From assembly GCA_014649155.1 (NCBI GenBank), contig BMSM01000013.1:62001-126000 (forward strand): DNA of 64,000 nt, given 5' to 3'. Origin of the DNA: Streptomyces griseoviridis (GTDB lineage: Bacteria; Actinomycetota; Actinomycetes; Streptomycetales; Streptomycetaceae). Position numbers and translations under genes: made by a program. Under the pieces are notes generated by a model. It was not told the DNA's origin. It saw only the letters and a program-made list of their open reading frames with translations, and did not search any database. Positions 1 to 8,581 of the stretch are shown one piece after another; within the stretch, counting starts at the first letter, position 1, and each line of letters starts with the position of its first letter.

Positions 1-489
1 ACGGGGTTCACGCTGAGCGGCCGGGGTCTGCTGTCCGGTCCGCTGCGGCAGAGCCTGCCCTGGTCCGCGGTGCACGCCCTGGGCCATGACGCGGTGGTGA
101 TCCGGGACCGGCGGGAGCTGGCGGACACGGCCGCCGTGGTGGCCCGGCGGGAGGCCGCGCAGGGCCGGGTGCTGGGCGCGCGGGTGCTGACGGACGCGGG
201 CGCCGATGTCGGCACGGTGCTGGACGTGGTGGTGGAGGGCGGGGACAGCGGCCGGGTGGTCGGCTTCCGGGTGGCCGCGAGCAAGGACCTGGCCCCCGGC
301 TCCAGACGCCGCCGGCGCCAGGTGTACGTGCCGCGCGGCGAGACGCTCGCCGTGTCCGGCCGGGCGCTGGTGATGCCCGCCGACGCGGTCCGGCACGTCG
401 TCGGCGGGCTGGCGGAGCTGGCCGCGCTGACCGGTGGCGGGCCGGGCCGCCGGAGTGGTCCCGAGAGTGGGGAAGGCCCGCTGTCATGA
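1..489 (+). CDS. PRC-barrel domain protein (5' end outside the window)
   Basis: The reading frame is open from base 1 (TGFTLSGRGLL...), so the start lies upstream of the window; the first internal ATG (base 85) and GTGs are not convincing starts. The visible 162 residues hold two PRC-barrel-like beta segments: one ending in LPWSAVHALGHDAVVIRD and one beginning GARVLTDAGADVGTVLDVVV. PRC-barrels are small beta-barrels found in RimM and photosynthetic reaction-centre H subunits; the stand-alone actinobacterial forms have no proven role. The stop overlaps the next PRC-barrel gene as ATGA, so the two are probably translationally coupled. Function unknown; family call from fold pattern only. Confidence 0.75.
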   Translation, partial: TGFTLSGRGLLSGPLRQSLPWSAVHALGHDAVVIRDRRELADTAAVVARREAAQGRVLGARVLTDAGADVGTVLDVVVEGGDSGRVVGFRVAASKDLAPGSRRRRRQVYVPRGETLAVSGRALVMPADAVRHVVGGLAELAALTGGGPGRRSGPESGEGPLS

Positions 490-902
490 CGTTCTTCTCC
501 GAACTGCGCGGCCTGCCCGTGCTCACCGTGACCGACGCGGCGGAGCTGGGCGAGGTCCGCTCCCTGACCGTCGACGCCGCCTCGGGCACCGTCACCCACC
601 TGCGGGTCCGCGGCCGGCGTCCGCGCCGGGAGACCGTGCTGCCCTGGGCGGCCGTGCACGCCGTCGGGCCGGACGCCGTACTGGTCCGCTCGGCCGACCC
701 CGCCGACCCGGCGCCGCCGCCGCACGACCCGGTGGACCGCCGGGTGCTGACGGACGCGGGCGACGAGCGGGGCACCGTCCGGGACCTCGCCTTCGACCCC
801 GGCACCGGCCGGATGCGGTCGGTCGTCACCACCCTCGGGGAGATACCGGCCGACCGGCTGCTGGGCCTCGGCGACCACGCCCTGATGATCCGCGCCGGGT
901 GA
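486..902 (+). CDS. PRC-barrel domain protein
   Basis: 138 residues, starting at the ATG of an ATGA overlap with the upstream gene. The N-terminal half (FSELRGLPVLTVTDAAELGEV) is a PRC-barrel opening, and LPWAAVHAVGPDAVLVRS repeats the LPWSAVHAL pattern of the upstream protein. A second segment, DRRVLTDAGDERGTVRDLAF, also matches the neighbour, and a stretch of about 21 bases at 744-766 is nearly identical to 181-203. This suggests the pair arose by tandem duplication. No signal peptide or membrane segment is visible. A cytoplasmic binding or scaffold role is only a guess. Confidence 0.8.
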   Translation: MTFFSELRGLPVLTVTDAAELGEVRSLTVDAASGTVTHLRVRGRRPRRETVLPWAAVHAVGPDAVLVRSADPADPAPPPHDPVDRRVLTDAGDERGTVRDLAFDPGTGRMRSVVTTLGEIPADRLLGLGDHALMIRAG

Positions 903-1140
903 GGGCACCGCCGGGCGGCACACCGTCGAGGTGCCCCTCGGGCGGGGGCTGCCGGACGGCCTCGGCGGCCTGGGCGGCGGGCCGTCCGGGGAGCTGCGCC
1001 CCCGGCCCCGGTCGCGGGTGGCGGCGCTCCGCGACCGGCGGCCGGGTTCCTCGGCGCGCCGCTCGTGCGCCCGGCACGCCGCCGGGCGGCGCGGCACCGG
1101 ACCGTTTCCGCGTGGCCCCGGTGCCCCGCCGCCCGTCCGC

Positions 1141-1632
1141 TCACCCGTGGAATCCGGCGAACGCCCCCACCTCGTAGGAGCCGCCCTTCTGCCCGGTGAT
1201 CACCGCGAGCCGGTTGGCGGCGTTGATCAGCGCGACCTGGCAGACCAGCGCGGCCGTCAGGTCGTCGTCGAAGTGCTCGCGCACCTGGCTCCAGGTCTCG
1301 TCGGACACGCCCCGGTGGGCGTCCGCGAGCCGGGTGCCCTCCTCGGCGAGCGCCAGCGCGGCCCGCTCGGCGTCGGTGAAGACCGTGGACTCGCGCCAGG
1401 TGGCGACCAGGCCGAGCCGGACCGCGCTCTCCCCCGCCGCCGCGGCCTCCTTGACGTGCATGTCGACGCAGTGCCCGCAGCCGTTGACCTGGCTGGCGCG
1501 CAGCGACACCAGCTCCTGCAGGGACTTCGGCAGCGACGACTGCTGGATCACCAGGGCGGTCCCCGCGAACCGCTTGGCGAACCTGGCGGCGAGATCGTTC
1601 TCGAACAGGTCGAACCGGGCTTCGTTCCCCAT
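1141..1632 (-). CDS. Carboxymuconolactone decarboxylase / AhpD-like protein (partner of the ECF41 sigma factor)
   Basis: 163 residues from the ATG at 1632, preceded by GAGGA at a good distance; the frame stays open upstream, but that DNA carries the promoter-like motif. The core has LVSLRASQVNGCGHCVDMHV, the CxxC-x3-H redox signature of AhpD/CMD proteins, which reduce peroxides or organic substrates through two cysteines. The gene is divergent from a sigma factor with a SnoaL-like tail; this pairing with a CMD, oxidoreductase or epimerase gene (COE) is the hallmark of the ECF41 group. A TGTGACG/CGTC motif in front of it suggests that it is the main target of that sigma factor. The natural substrate is unknown in this family. 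Confidence 0.9.
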   Translation of the reverse strand: MGNEARFDLFENDLAARFAKRFAGTALVIQQSSLPKSLQELVSLRASQVNGCGHCVDMHVKEAAAAGESAVRLGLVATWRESTVFTDAERAALALAEEGTRLADAHRGVSDETWSQVREHFDDDLTAALVCQVALINAANRLAVITGQKGGSYEVGAFAGFHG

Positions 1633-1673
1633 GATGTGGTCCTCACTCGTGTTCCGGTGCCGGATGCCCACAG

Positions 1674-1700
1674 GACGCCGCCGTCCCGTGCCCTGTGACG
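1674..1700 (-). promoter_or_regulatory. Predicted ECF41-type promoter for the CMD gene
   Basis: On the minus strand CGTCACA (1700-1694) is followed after exactly 16 bases by CGTC (1677-1674). This is one mismatch from the TGTCACA-N16-CGTC pattern I recall for ECF41 promoters. The implied start of transcription lies about 30-35 bases before the ATG at 1632, leaving room for the GAGGA ribosome site. Assignment rests on motif match and context. Confidence 0.6.
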
Positions 1701-1734
1701 GACGGCGAGGGTGATGTACGTCACCGGCCGGGGC

Positions 1735-1761
1735 TGTCACGGCGGCGCGGCGGGCGGCGTC
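1735..1761 (+). promoter_or_regulatory. Predicted ECF41-type promoter for the sigma factor gene (autoregulation)
   Basis: TGTCACG at 1735-1741, a 16-base spacer, then CGTC at 1758-1761: the same layout as the divergent site. Transcription would begin near 1768-1770, so translation from 1806 is favoured over upstream in-frame starts. It implies that the sigma factor activates itself. Confidence 0.55.
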
Positions 1762-1805
1762 TCGTGCACGTGACATCGACGGAGCCGGACGGACGGGAGC
1801 GACGG

Positions 1806-2699
1806 GTGGAGCACGGACACGGCGAGGACGCCACCGAGGCGTTCGTGGCGCATCGCAATCTGCTGTTCACCGTCGCCTACGAGCTGCTGGGCTCGGCGGC
1901 CGACGCCGAGGACGTCCTCCAGGAGACCTGGCTGCGGTGGGCGGGCGTCGACCTCGGCGCGGTACGGGACCGGCGGGCCTATCTGGTGCGGATCACCACC
2001 CGGCAGGCGCTGAGCCGGCTCCGCGCGCTGGGCCGTCGCCGGGAGTCCTACGTCGGTTCCTGGCTGCCCGAGCCGCTGCTGACCACCCCGGACGTGGCCG
2101 AGGACGTCGAACTGGCCGAAAGCGTCTCGATGGCCATGCTGCTGGTGCTGGAGACGCTGGCCCCCACCGAGCGGGCCGTCTTCGTACTGCGCGAGGTGTT
2201 CGGCCTCGGGCACGACGAGATCGCCGAGGCCGTCGGGAAGAGCCCGGCCGCGGTCCGGCAGATCGCGCACCGGGCCCGCGCCCATGTCGCCGCCCGCCGG
2301 CCCCGCGCGGCCGTCTCCGCCGCCGACACCCGCAGCGCGCTGGACGCGTTCCGCCGGGCGGTGGAGACCGGCGACCTCCAGGGCCTGCTGGACATCCTCG
2401 CCCCGGACGTCGTCCTGCTGGGCGACGGTGGTGGCGTGAAACAGGCCGTCCTGCGGCCCGTCGAGGGCGCCGGCAAGGTGGCCCGGCTGCTGATCGCCGG
2501 GATGGGCCGGCTGACCTCCTCGGTGGCGCTGCGCCCCGCCGTGGTCAACGGCCGGCCGGCGCTGGTCGTCCGGCTCGACGGCGAACTGGACACCGTGGTC
2601 GCGGCCCACGTCGAGGACGGCCTGATCACCGGCCTGTACACCGTGCGCAACCCCGAGAAGCTGGCGTACATGGACCGGGAGACGCGGCTGAGCCGCTGA
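1806..2699 (+). CDS. sigJ: ECF sigma factor with C-terminal SnoaL-like domain (SigJ/ECF41 type)
   Basis: 297 residues if started at GTG 1806, which has GGGAG six bases upstream and matches family N-termini (EAFVAHRNLLFTVAYELLGS). In-frame starts farther upstream lie in or before the predicted promoter. Region 2 is at about residues 15-75 (AADAEDVLQETWLRW) and region 4 at about 110-170, with an HTH (HDEIAEAVGKSPAAVRQIAHRAR). About 110 further residues form a SnoaL/NTF2-like extension (DAFRRAVETGDLQGLLDILA), which in ECF41 factors modulates activity instead of a separate anti-sigma factor. Paired with the divergent CMD gene. The symbol follows the common name of the family and is not strain-specific. 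Confidence 0.88.
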   Translation: MEHGHGEDATEAFVAHRNLLFTVAYELLGSAADAEDVLQETWLRWAGVDLGAVRDRRAYLVRITTRQALSRLRALGRRRESYVGSWLPEPLLTTPDVAEDVELAESVSMAMLLVLETLAPTERAVFVLREVFGLGHDEIAEAVGKSPAAVRQIAHRARAHVAARRPRAAVSAADTRSALDAFRRAVETGDLQGLLDILAPDVVLLGDGGGVKQAVLRPVEGAGKVARLLIAGMGRLTSSVALRPAVVNGRPALVVRLDGELDTVVAAHVEDGLITGLYTVRNPEKLAYMDRETRLSR

Positions 2700-2721
2700 G
2701 GCGGGGCGCGACGGGCTCGGC

Positions 2722-3132
2722 TCAGGCGACGGGGAGGACCAGGGCCGGCCCGGTGCGCTGCATGCGCAGGGCGTCCACGGACTCCGCGAGCAGTTCGTAC
2801 TCGGTCGTCTCGTCGCTGGTGGCGACCCGCACCAGCCGCCCGGCGGCCAGTTCCTCGCCGACCAGTTCCTGCTGTACGGCGTCGGCGCACCAGGCGCGCA
2901 GCACCCGCGGCACGTCCGGGGCGTCGTCGGCGACCGGTGTCAGCGCGCCGCGCGGCAGGTGGGGCCGGTCGGGCTGCGGATCGAGCCGCTCGGCGATCCA
3001 GGAGGCCCGGTCGCGCAGCCACCACAGGGCGAGGGCGAGGGTCGGCGCACGGTAGGTTCCCAACGGGACGCCGATCCGCCGCCCGTCGCAGACTCCGTAG
3101 GCGGTGACATGGCACAGGAACTCGTCGTGCAC
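2722..3132 (-). CDS. Conserved hypothetical protein
   Basis: 136 residues from GTG 3132, chosen because GGAGGGGAG lies one turn before it; an in-frame ATG at 3153 lacks a site. The sequence opens DEFLCHVTAYGVCDGRRIGVPLG and is rich in short charged segments, with EELAAGRLVRVATSDETTEYELL near the C-terminus. There is no signal peptide or membrane span. It lies tail to tail with the sigma factor (22 bases apart). I do not recognise the family; codon use is typical of the genome, which supports a real gene. Confidence 0.65.
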   Translation of the reverse strand: MHDEFLCHVTAYGVCDGRRIGVPLGTYRAPTLALALWWLRDRASWIAERLDPQPDRPHLPRGALTPVADDAPDVPRVLRAWCADAVQQELVGEELAAGRLVRVATSDETTEYELLAESVDALRMQRTGPALVLPVA

Positions 3133-3319
3133 GTCTCCCCTCCCCCGTCGCATGGCCCGTGTGCTGTGGGTGAGGACGCTGTCGCGTGGCGTGATGCGCC
3201 CTAGGAGTCGAGTATGTTCACCACTGAACCACTGTCACCATGGCTTTCCGGCCAGTCTCTTGGCATATTCAGAGGTTCGACTGGCCGGTTCCTTTCGGGC
3301 CGAAGGGAAGGGCCGCTCG

Positions 3320-4309
<990 letters not shown>

Positions 4310-4387
4310 CGCGTCTCCATGGGGATTGCGACGAGGGGTGGGACCGGTCCTACTCTGGCCCGTCGCGCGGCGAGCGGTCCAACAGGA

Positions 4388-4403
4388 GAATCCGATGGGA
4401 TTC
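4388..4403. promoter_or_regulatory. Perfect palindrome GAATCC-N4-GGATTC, likely LysR operator
   Basis: The arms at 4388-4393 and 4398-4403 are exact inverted copies. The site lies 21 bases before the LysR start and about 80 before the divergent reductase. TAGGCT at 4410-4415 could be the -10 of the regulator; if so, its transcript would start almost at GTG 4424 and be leaderless. Autoregulation is inferred. Confidence 0.5.
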
Positions 4404-4423
4404 AGCGACTAGGCTTCTCAGTC

Positions 4424-5308
4424 GTGGAACTACGCCATCTCCAGCACTTCGTCGCGGTCGCCGAGGACCAGCACTTCACCCGGGCGGCGGAGCGGCTGGT
4501 GGTCTCCCAGTCGGGGCTGTCGGCGTCGATCCGGGCGCTGGAGCGGGAGCTGCGGGCGCCGCTGTTCGTGCGGACCACGCGCCGGGTGACGCTGACCGAG
4601 GCCGGCCGGGCGCTGCTCGGCGAGGCGCAGCGCATCCTCGCGCAGGTGCGGGCGGCGCACGAGGCGGTCGCGGCGGTGCAGGGCGTGCTGCGCGGCACGC
4701 TGTCGGTCGGCACCGAGCAGTGCATCGCCGGGGTGCCGGTGGCGAGGCTGCTGGCCGCGTTCCGGCGCCGCCATCCGGACGTGGAGATCCGGCTGCGGCA
4801 GGCGGGCTCCGGCGAACTGGCGGAGGAGGTCGCCGCGGGCCGCCTGGACCTGGCGTTCGCCTACCGGACCCGGGGGGACACGGACCGGCTGCGCTCGGTG
4901 GCGCTGTCGTCGGAGCCGATGACCGTGCTGTGCCACCCGGGCCACCGGCTCGCCGAGCACGGCGCGGTGCTGGCACTGTCCGACCTGGCCGGCGAGGTCT
5001 TCGTCGACTTCCACCCGGACTGGGGGCCGCGCCGGGTCACCGACACCGCGTTCGCCGCGGCGGACGTGGGGCGCACCGTCGCGCTGGAGGTCAACGACGT
5101 CCACGGGCTGCTCGACCTGGTCGACGAGAACCTGGGCGTCGCCGTCGTCCCGCGGCATTTCCGGCACAAGCGGGCCTCCCTCACCTCGCTGCCGCTGAAG
5201 GAGGCCGACGAGGTGCGGTACGAGACCGTCGCCCTGCTCCCGCCGGCGCAGGCCACCAGCCCGGCGGCCCGGGCGCTGATGGGACTGCTGGAATCGGGGA
5301 GCGCCTGA
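4424..5308 (+). CDS. LysR-family transcriptional regulator
   Basis: 294 residues from GTG 4424 (ELRHLQHFVAVAEDQHFTRA), the standard LysR N-terminus; longer in-frame extensions read through unrelated DNA. The HTH is at about residues 18-40 (AERLVVSQSGLSASIRALE), followed by the linker helix and a periplasmic-binding-protein-like effector domain (LSVGTEQCIAGVPVARLLAAF...). No ribosome site is visible, in keeping with a leaderless mRNA. Likely regulates the divergent aldo/keto reductase and itself. The effector is unknown. Confidence 0.92.
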   Translation: MELRHLQHFVAVAEDQHFTRAAERLVVSQSGLSASIRALERELRAPLFVRTTRRVTLTEAGRALLGEAQRILAQVRAAHEAVAAVQGVLRGTLSVGTEQCIAGVPVARLLAAFRRRHPDVEIRLRQAGSGELAEEVAAGRLDLAFAYRTRGDTDRLRSVALSSEPMTVLCHPGHRLAEHGAVLALSDLAGEVFVDFHPDWGPRRVTDTAFAAADVGRTVALEVNDVHGLLDLVDENLGVAVVPRHFRHKRASLTSLPLKEADEVRYETVALLPPAQATSPAARALMGLLESGSA

Positions 5309-5322
5309 GGAGCGGGTGCGTC

Positions 5323-5850
5323 ATGGTGGACCGTATGCATGCCAAGGACATTCTCATCGAAGGCTACGGACGCATCCGGGAAGAGGTCCACGCCGCCGTC
5401 GACGGCCTGGGCCCCGACGACCTGGCCGCCCGGCCCGCCGCCGACGCCAACTCCATCGCCTGGCTGATCTGGCACCTCACCCGGGTCCAGGACGACCACG
5501 TCGCGGACGCGTTCGGCCTGGGCCAGGTGTGGCTGACCGAGGGCTGGGAGGGACGCTTCGACCTCGGCCTGCCCGCGCGGGACACCGGCTACGGCCACAG
5601 CCCGGCACAGGTCGCGAAGGTGCGGGTCGCCTCCGCCGACCTGCTGACCGGCTACTACGACGCCGTGCACGAGCAGACCCTCGGCGCCCTGCGCGCGCTG
5701 TCCGCCACGGACCTGGAGCGGGTGGTGGACGACAGCTGGGACCCGCCGGTCACCCTGGCCGTGCGGCTGGTCAGCGTGCTGTCGGACGACCTCCAGCACG
5801 CCGGCCAGGCCGCCTACGCGCGCGGGCTCCTTCAGAGCACCGGGGCGTAA
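5323..5850 (+). CDS. DinB-superfamily protein (DUF664 type)
   Basis: 175 residues from ATG 5323 with GAGGAG ten bases upstream; a second ATG at 5335 is possible. The protein opens with AKDILIEGYGRIREEVHAAV and carries the metal-site histidines of DinB four-helix bundles in IAWLIWHLTRVQDDHVADAF and a C-terminal DDLQHAGQAAYARG. Actinobacterial DinB-like proteins are often thiol(mycothiol)-dependent transferases or isomerases, but the substrate here is unknown. It follows the LysR gene by 14 bases and overlaps the 3' end of the adenosine deaminase gene tail to tail by 19 bases. Confidence 0.85.
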   Translation: MVDRMHAKDILIEGYGRIREEVHAAVDGLGPDDLAARPAADANSIAWLIWHLTRVQDDHVADAFGLGQVWLTEGWEGRFDLGLPARDTGYGHSPAQVAKVRVASADLLTGYYDAVHEQTLGALRALSATDLERVVDDSWDPPVTLAVRLVSVLSDDLQHAGQAAYARGLLQSTGA

Positions 5851-6905
5851 CCGGGCAGGACCACGTCCTCGATCAGGGCGTTGCGCTCGTCGAACGGGAG
5901 GAAGGCGCTCTTGAGGGCGTTCACCGTGACCGTGCGCAGGTCCTCGGCCGTCCAGCCGGCCTCCTCCACCAGGAGGGACATCTCCCGGGTCATCGTCGTG
6001 CCGGAGACCAGCCGGTTGTCGGTGTTGACGGTGACCCGGAAGCCGAGGTCCTTCAGCGCGGTGACGGGGTGCTCCGCGACGGAGGCCGCGGCGCCGGTCT
6101 GCAGGTTGGAGGTGGGGCACATCTCCAGGGCGATCCGGCGGTCGCGCACCCAGCCGGCCAGCCGGCCGAGCTTGCCGGCCGCGAGGTCGGGGATGTCGTC
6201 GGTGAGGCGCACGCCGTGCCCGATGCGCTGGGCGCCGCACACCTGGACGGCCTGGTGGATGCTGGGCAGGCCGTACGCCTCGCCGGCGTGGATGGTGAAC
6301 GGCACGTTCTCGCGCCGCAGGTGCTCGAAGGCGGCGAGGTGGGCGGCGGGCGGGAAGCCGTCCTCGGCGCCGGCGATGTCGAAGCCGACGACGCCCGCGT
6401 CCCGGAACGCCACCGCGAGGTCGGCCGCCTCGCCGACCCGGTCGAACATCCGCATCCCGCAGAGCAGGGTGCGGACCTGGACCGGTGTCCCGGCGGCCGC
6501 CGCCTTCGCCATGCCGGCGGCCAGGCCCTCCTGCACGGTCTCGACCACCTCGGGCAGGGTCAGCCCGCGCTCCAGCATCAGCTCGGGGGCGTAGCGCACC
6601 TCGCCGTAGACCACACCGTCGGCGGCCAGGTCGAGGACGTACTCCTCGGCCGCGCGCAGCAGGCCCTCGCGGGTCTGGAGCACGGCGAGGGTGTGCTCGA
6701 AGGTGGCGATGTAGCGCACCAGGTCACCGGAGTTCGCGGCGTCGTAGAACCAGGCGGCGAGCCCGTCGGGGTCGCCGGCCGGCAGGGTGTGCCCGGCCTC
6801 GCGGGCCAGTTCCACCACGGTCGCGGGGCGCAGGCCGCCGTCGAGGTGGTCGTGGAGCACGGCCTTGGGGAGCCGGCGGAGGGTCTCGGTGTCGAGCGTG
6901 GTCAT
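5832..6905 (-). CDS. add: Adenosine deaminase
   Basis: 357 residues, close to the family norm. The zinc and active-site motifs are present: HDHLDGG near residue 18 (His18 and His20), FTIHAGEAYG, QRIGHGVRL and VTVNTDNRLVSGT. It converts adenosine or deoxyadenosine to inosine in purine salvage, in the cytoplasm. The start overlaps the stop of the upstream glyoxalase-like gene as ATGA, so both are translated from one mRNA. The HDHLD form instead of the more common HxHLD(G/A) with Val/Leu is usual in actinomycetes. Confidence 0.95.
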   Translation of the reverse strand: MTTLDTETLRRLPKAVLHDHLDGGLRPATVVELAREAGHTLPAGDPDGLAAWFYDAANSGDLVRYIATFEHTLAVLQTREGLLRAAEEYVLDLAADGVVYGEVRYAPELMLERGLTLPEVVETVQEGLAAGMAKAAAAGTPVQVRTLLCGMRMFDRVGEAADLAVAFRDAGVVGFDIAGAEDGFPPAAHLAAFEHLRRENVPFTIHAGEAYGLPSIHQAVQVCGAQRIGHGVRLTDDIPDLAAGKLGRLAGWVRDRRIALEMCPTSNLQTGAAASVAEHPVTALKDLGFRVTVNTDNRLVSGTTMTREMSLLVEEAGWTAEDLRTVTVNALKSAFLPFDERNALIEDVVLPGYAPVL

Positions 6906-7312
6906 GCGGTGGTGTCCTCGGTCGTGGAGCGGGGCTGGAGCAGGTCCCAGCGGTTGCCGTAGAGGTCCTGGAAGACGGCGACCGAGCCGTACGGCTCGTG
7001 CCGCGGCTCCTCCAGGAAGGTCACCCCGGCCGCCGTCATCCGGGCGTGGTCCCGGGCGAAGTCGTCGGTGTGCAGGAAGAAGCCGACGCGCCCGCCGGTC
7101 TGGTCGCCGACCCGGGCCCGCTGGTCCGCGCCCTTGGCCCGGGCCAGCAGCAGCGCGGTGCCGCCGGGGCGGGCCGGCTCGACGACGACCCAGCGCGAGC
7201 CGTCGGGCCGCGGCGTGTCCTCGGCGAGCCGGAAGCCGAGGGCACCGGTGTAGAAGCGGACGGCCTCGTCGTAGTCGTCGACGAGGAGGGCGACCAGCGC
7301 GATGCGGGACAT
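6902..7312 (-). CDS. VOC/glyoxalase-family protein
   Basis: 136 residues, with the two beta-alpha-beta-beta-beta halves of the vicinal oxygen chelate fold: ALVALLVDDYDEAVRFYTGALGF at the N-terminus and VGFFLHTDDFARDHARMTAAGV in the second half, ending with FQDLYGNRWDLLQP. Such proteins include glyoxalases, dioxygenases and antibiotic-binding proteins; no specific activity can be read off. It is the first gene of a two-gene operon with add (ATGA overlap). A quasi-palindrome lies 44 bases upstream. Confidence 0.88.
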   Translation of the reverse strand: MSRIALVALLVDDYDEAVRFYTGALGFRLAEDTPRPDGSRWVVVEPARPGGTALLLARAKGADQRARVGDQTGGRVGFFLHTDDFARDHARMTAAGVTFLEEPRHEPYGSVAVFQDLYGNRWDLLQPRSTTEDTTA

Positions 7313-7355
7313 CGGAACCTCTCCTGGGGGGTGAGGGGAGAGGGTAGTACGAGAA

Positions 7356-7373
7356 CAGTTATACGTAAAACTG
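7356..7373. promoter_or_regulatory. Quasi-palindrome CAGTT-N8-AACTG upstream of the VOC-add operon
   Basis: CAGTTATACGTAAAACTG is symmetrical apart from one mismatched pair and sits in an unusually A/T-rich spot of this GC-rich sequence, 44 bases before the VOC start. It may be an operator or overlap the promoter. No regulator gene is adjacent. Confidence 0.3.
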
Positions 7374-7431
7374 CCCGCGTTCGCGCCCTGTGGGCGGGCG
7401 CGGGCACCCGGGTGCCGTCCGTGCGCGGCGC

Positions 7432-7474
7432 GGGGGCCGGTACGGCGGACGGGGAGGTCGCCGCACCGGCCCCC
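7432..7474 (-). terminator. Hairpin terminator after the chitinase gene
   Basis: GGGGGCCGGT (7432-7441) pairs with ACCGGCCCCC (7465-7474), and after one mismatch a further CGGCG/CGCCG extends the stem. It starts 10 bases beyond the chitinase stop and lacks a U-run, as is common in Streptomyces. Confidence 0.6.
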
Positions 7475-7484
7475 GCGGTGCGGG

Positions 7485-8372
7485 TCAGCAGTAGAGGTTG
7501 CCGCCCGGGTCGACGCCGAGGATCTGGGCGAAGCGCTGATAGGTCGACACCCGGCTCTGCACCTGCGCGGGGTTGCCGCCGTCGCACTCCAGGGAGCCGT
7601 TGATGGCGCGGATGGTGTGGCCGAAACCGGCGCCGTTGACCATGGCGTTGTGCGGGGTCATGCTGCCGGGACCGGACTGGGTGTTCCAGTACCACAGGCC
7701 GGTCTTCCAGGCCACGGCCGCGTCGTTCTGCACCAGCCAGGGGTTGCCCAGCAGGTCGATGCCGAGTGCGTCGCCCGCGGCCTTGTAGTTGAAGTTCCAG
7801 CTCAGCTGGATCGGGCCGCGGCCGTAGTAGGCCGCCTGGCCGGCCGGGCAGCCGTAGGGCTGGCTCCAGTCGCAGTAGTGCGGGTAGTTGGCGGTGTTCT
7901 GCTCGACGATGTGCACGAGACCGCCGGTCTCGTGGCTGACGTTGGCGAGGAAGGCGGCGGCCTCCCGCTTCTTCGTGGTGTCGCTGCCGGTGGTGGCGAA
8001 GCCGGGGTAGGCGCTGAGCGCGGCGGTGAGCCCGCCGTAGGTGTAGAAGCCGTTCCGGCTCGGGAACATCTGGTTGAACTGGGCCTCGGTGACCACGAAG
8101 GTGCCGACCGGGGTGGAGCCGCTGTCGCAGCCGTACGGCTCCCAGTACCAGGTGCTGATGGTGGGGTCGTAGCCGGGGTTGGCGTGCTCGGCGATGTAGG
8201 CCTTGCCGTCGGTGTAGCGGACGATGTCGCCGGCCGCGTAGGACTTGCCCGCCACCCAGCTCGGGTAGCTCGAACAGGCGGCGGCGGAGGCGGGCGTGGC
8301 CGGTACGAGGGCGGGCACGGCACCGGCGAGGGCGAGGACGGCCACGGCCGCGGAGAGACGACGTCTCGACAC
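7485..8372 (-). CDS. Secreted chitinase, CBM5/12-like domain plus GH19 catalytic domain
   Basis: 295 residues from GTG 8372 with AAGGAG upstream. A Sec signal peptide (SRRRLSAAVAVLALAG..., cleavage likely after ASA near residue 30) is followed by an aromatic-rich chitin-binding module (WVAGKSYAAGDIVRY...STWYWEPYGC, about 33-82). The bacterial GH19 domain starts near residue 90, with catalytic Glu148 in SHETGG, the YYGRGPIQLSWNFNY loop and C-terminal cysteines (NGSLECDGG, NLYC). It endo-hydrolyses chitin outside the cell and closely follows the Streptomyces ChiC/ChiF pattern. Two DasR-like boxes upstream suggest N-acetylglucosamine control. Confidence 0.95.
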   Translation of the reverse strand: MSRRRLSAAVAVLALAGAVPALVPATPASAAACSSYPSWVAGKSYAAGDIVRYTDGKAYIAEHANPGYDPTISTWYWEPYGCDSGSTPVGTFVVTEAQFNQMFPSRNGFYTYGGLTAALSAYPGFATTGSDTTKKREAAAFLANVSHETGGLVHIVEQNTANYPHYCDWSQPYGCPAGQAAYYGRGPIQLSWNFNYKAAGDALGIDLLGNPWLVQNDAAVAWKTGLWYWNTQSGPGSMTPHNAMVNGAGFGHTIRAINGSLECDGGNPAQVQSRVSTYQRFAQILGVDPGGNLYC

Positions 8373-8485
8373 GGGATCAACTCCTTCACGGAGCACGGCC
8401 GCTCCCCCGGGCGTGCCGGGGCAGGGAGGAACCGGGCCTGGTGGGGGACGGCCGTGGTGGGGGGTGGGTGAGCACACTCAACCGT

Positions 8486-8518
8486 ATTGGTATGTACCAG
8501 TCAAGGGTGTAGACCAGT
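8486..8518. promoter_or_regulatory. Two tandem DasR-like (dre) boxes with a 9-bp direct repeat
   Basis: ATTGGTATGTACCAGT (8486-8501) and AAGGGTGTAGACCAGT (8503-8518) each match about 12 of 16 positions of the ACTGGTCTAGACCAGT consensus. ACCAGTCAA occurs at 8496 and again 17 bases on, like the direct repeats known in Streptomyces chitinase promoters. The sites lie 114-146 bases before the chitinase start and 64-96 before the divergent flavoprotein gene. Confidence 0.6.
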
Positions 8519-8581
8519 CAACTCCACGCCGGACGGACCGGGTTGCGGGCGCGACGCCGGGCGGCTCGTCAGAATCGGCTC

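Noticed and set aside
903..1140. Frame after the second PRC-barrel gene beginning GTG with Gly/Leu-rich residues
   Set aside because: No ribosome site, no conserved pattern and overlap with the CMD gene end; treated as intergenic.
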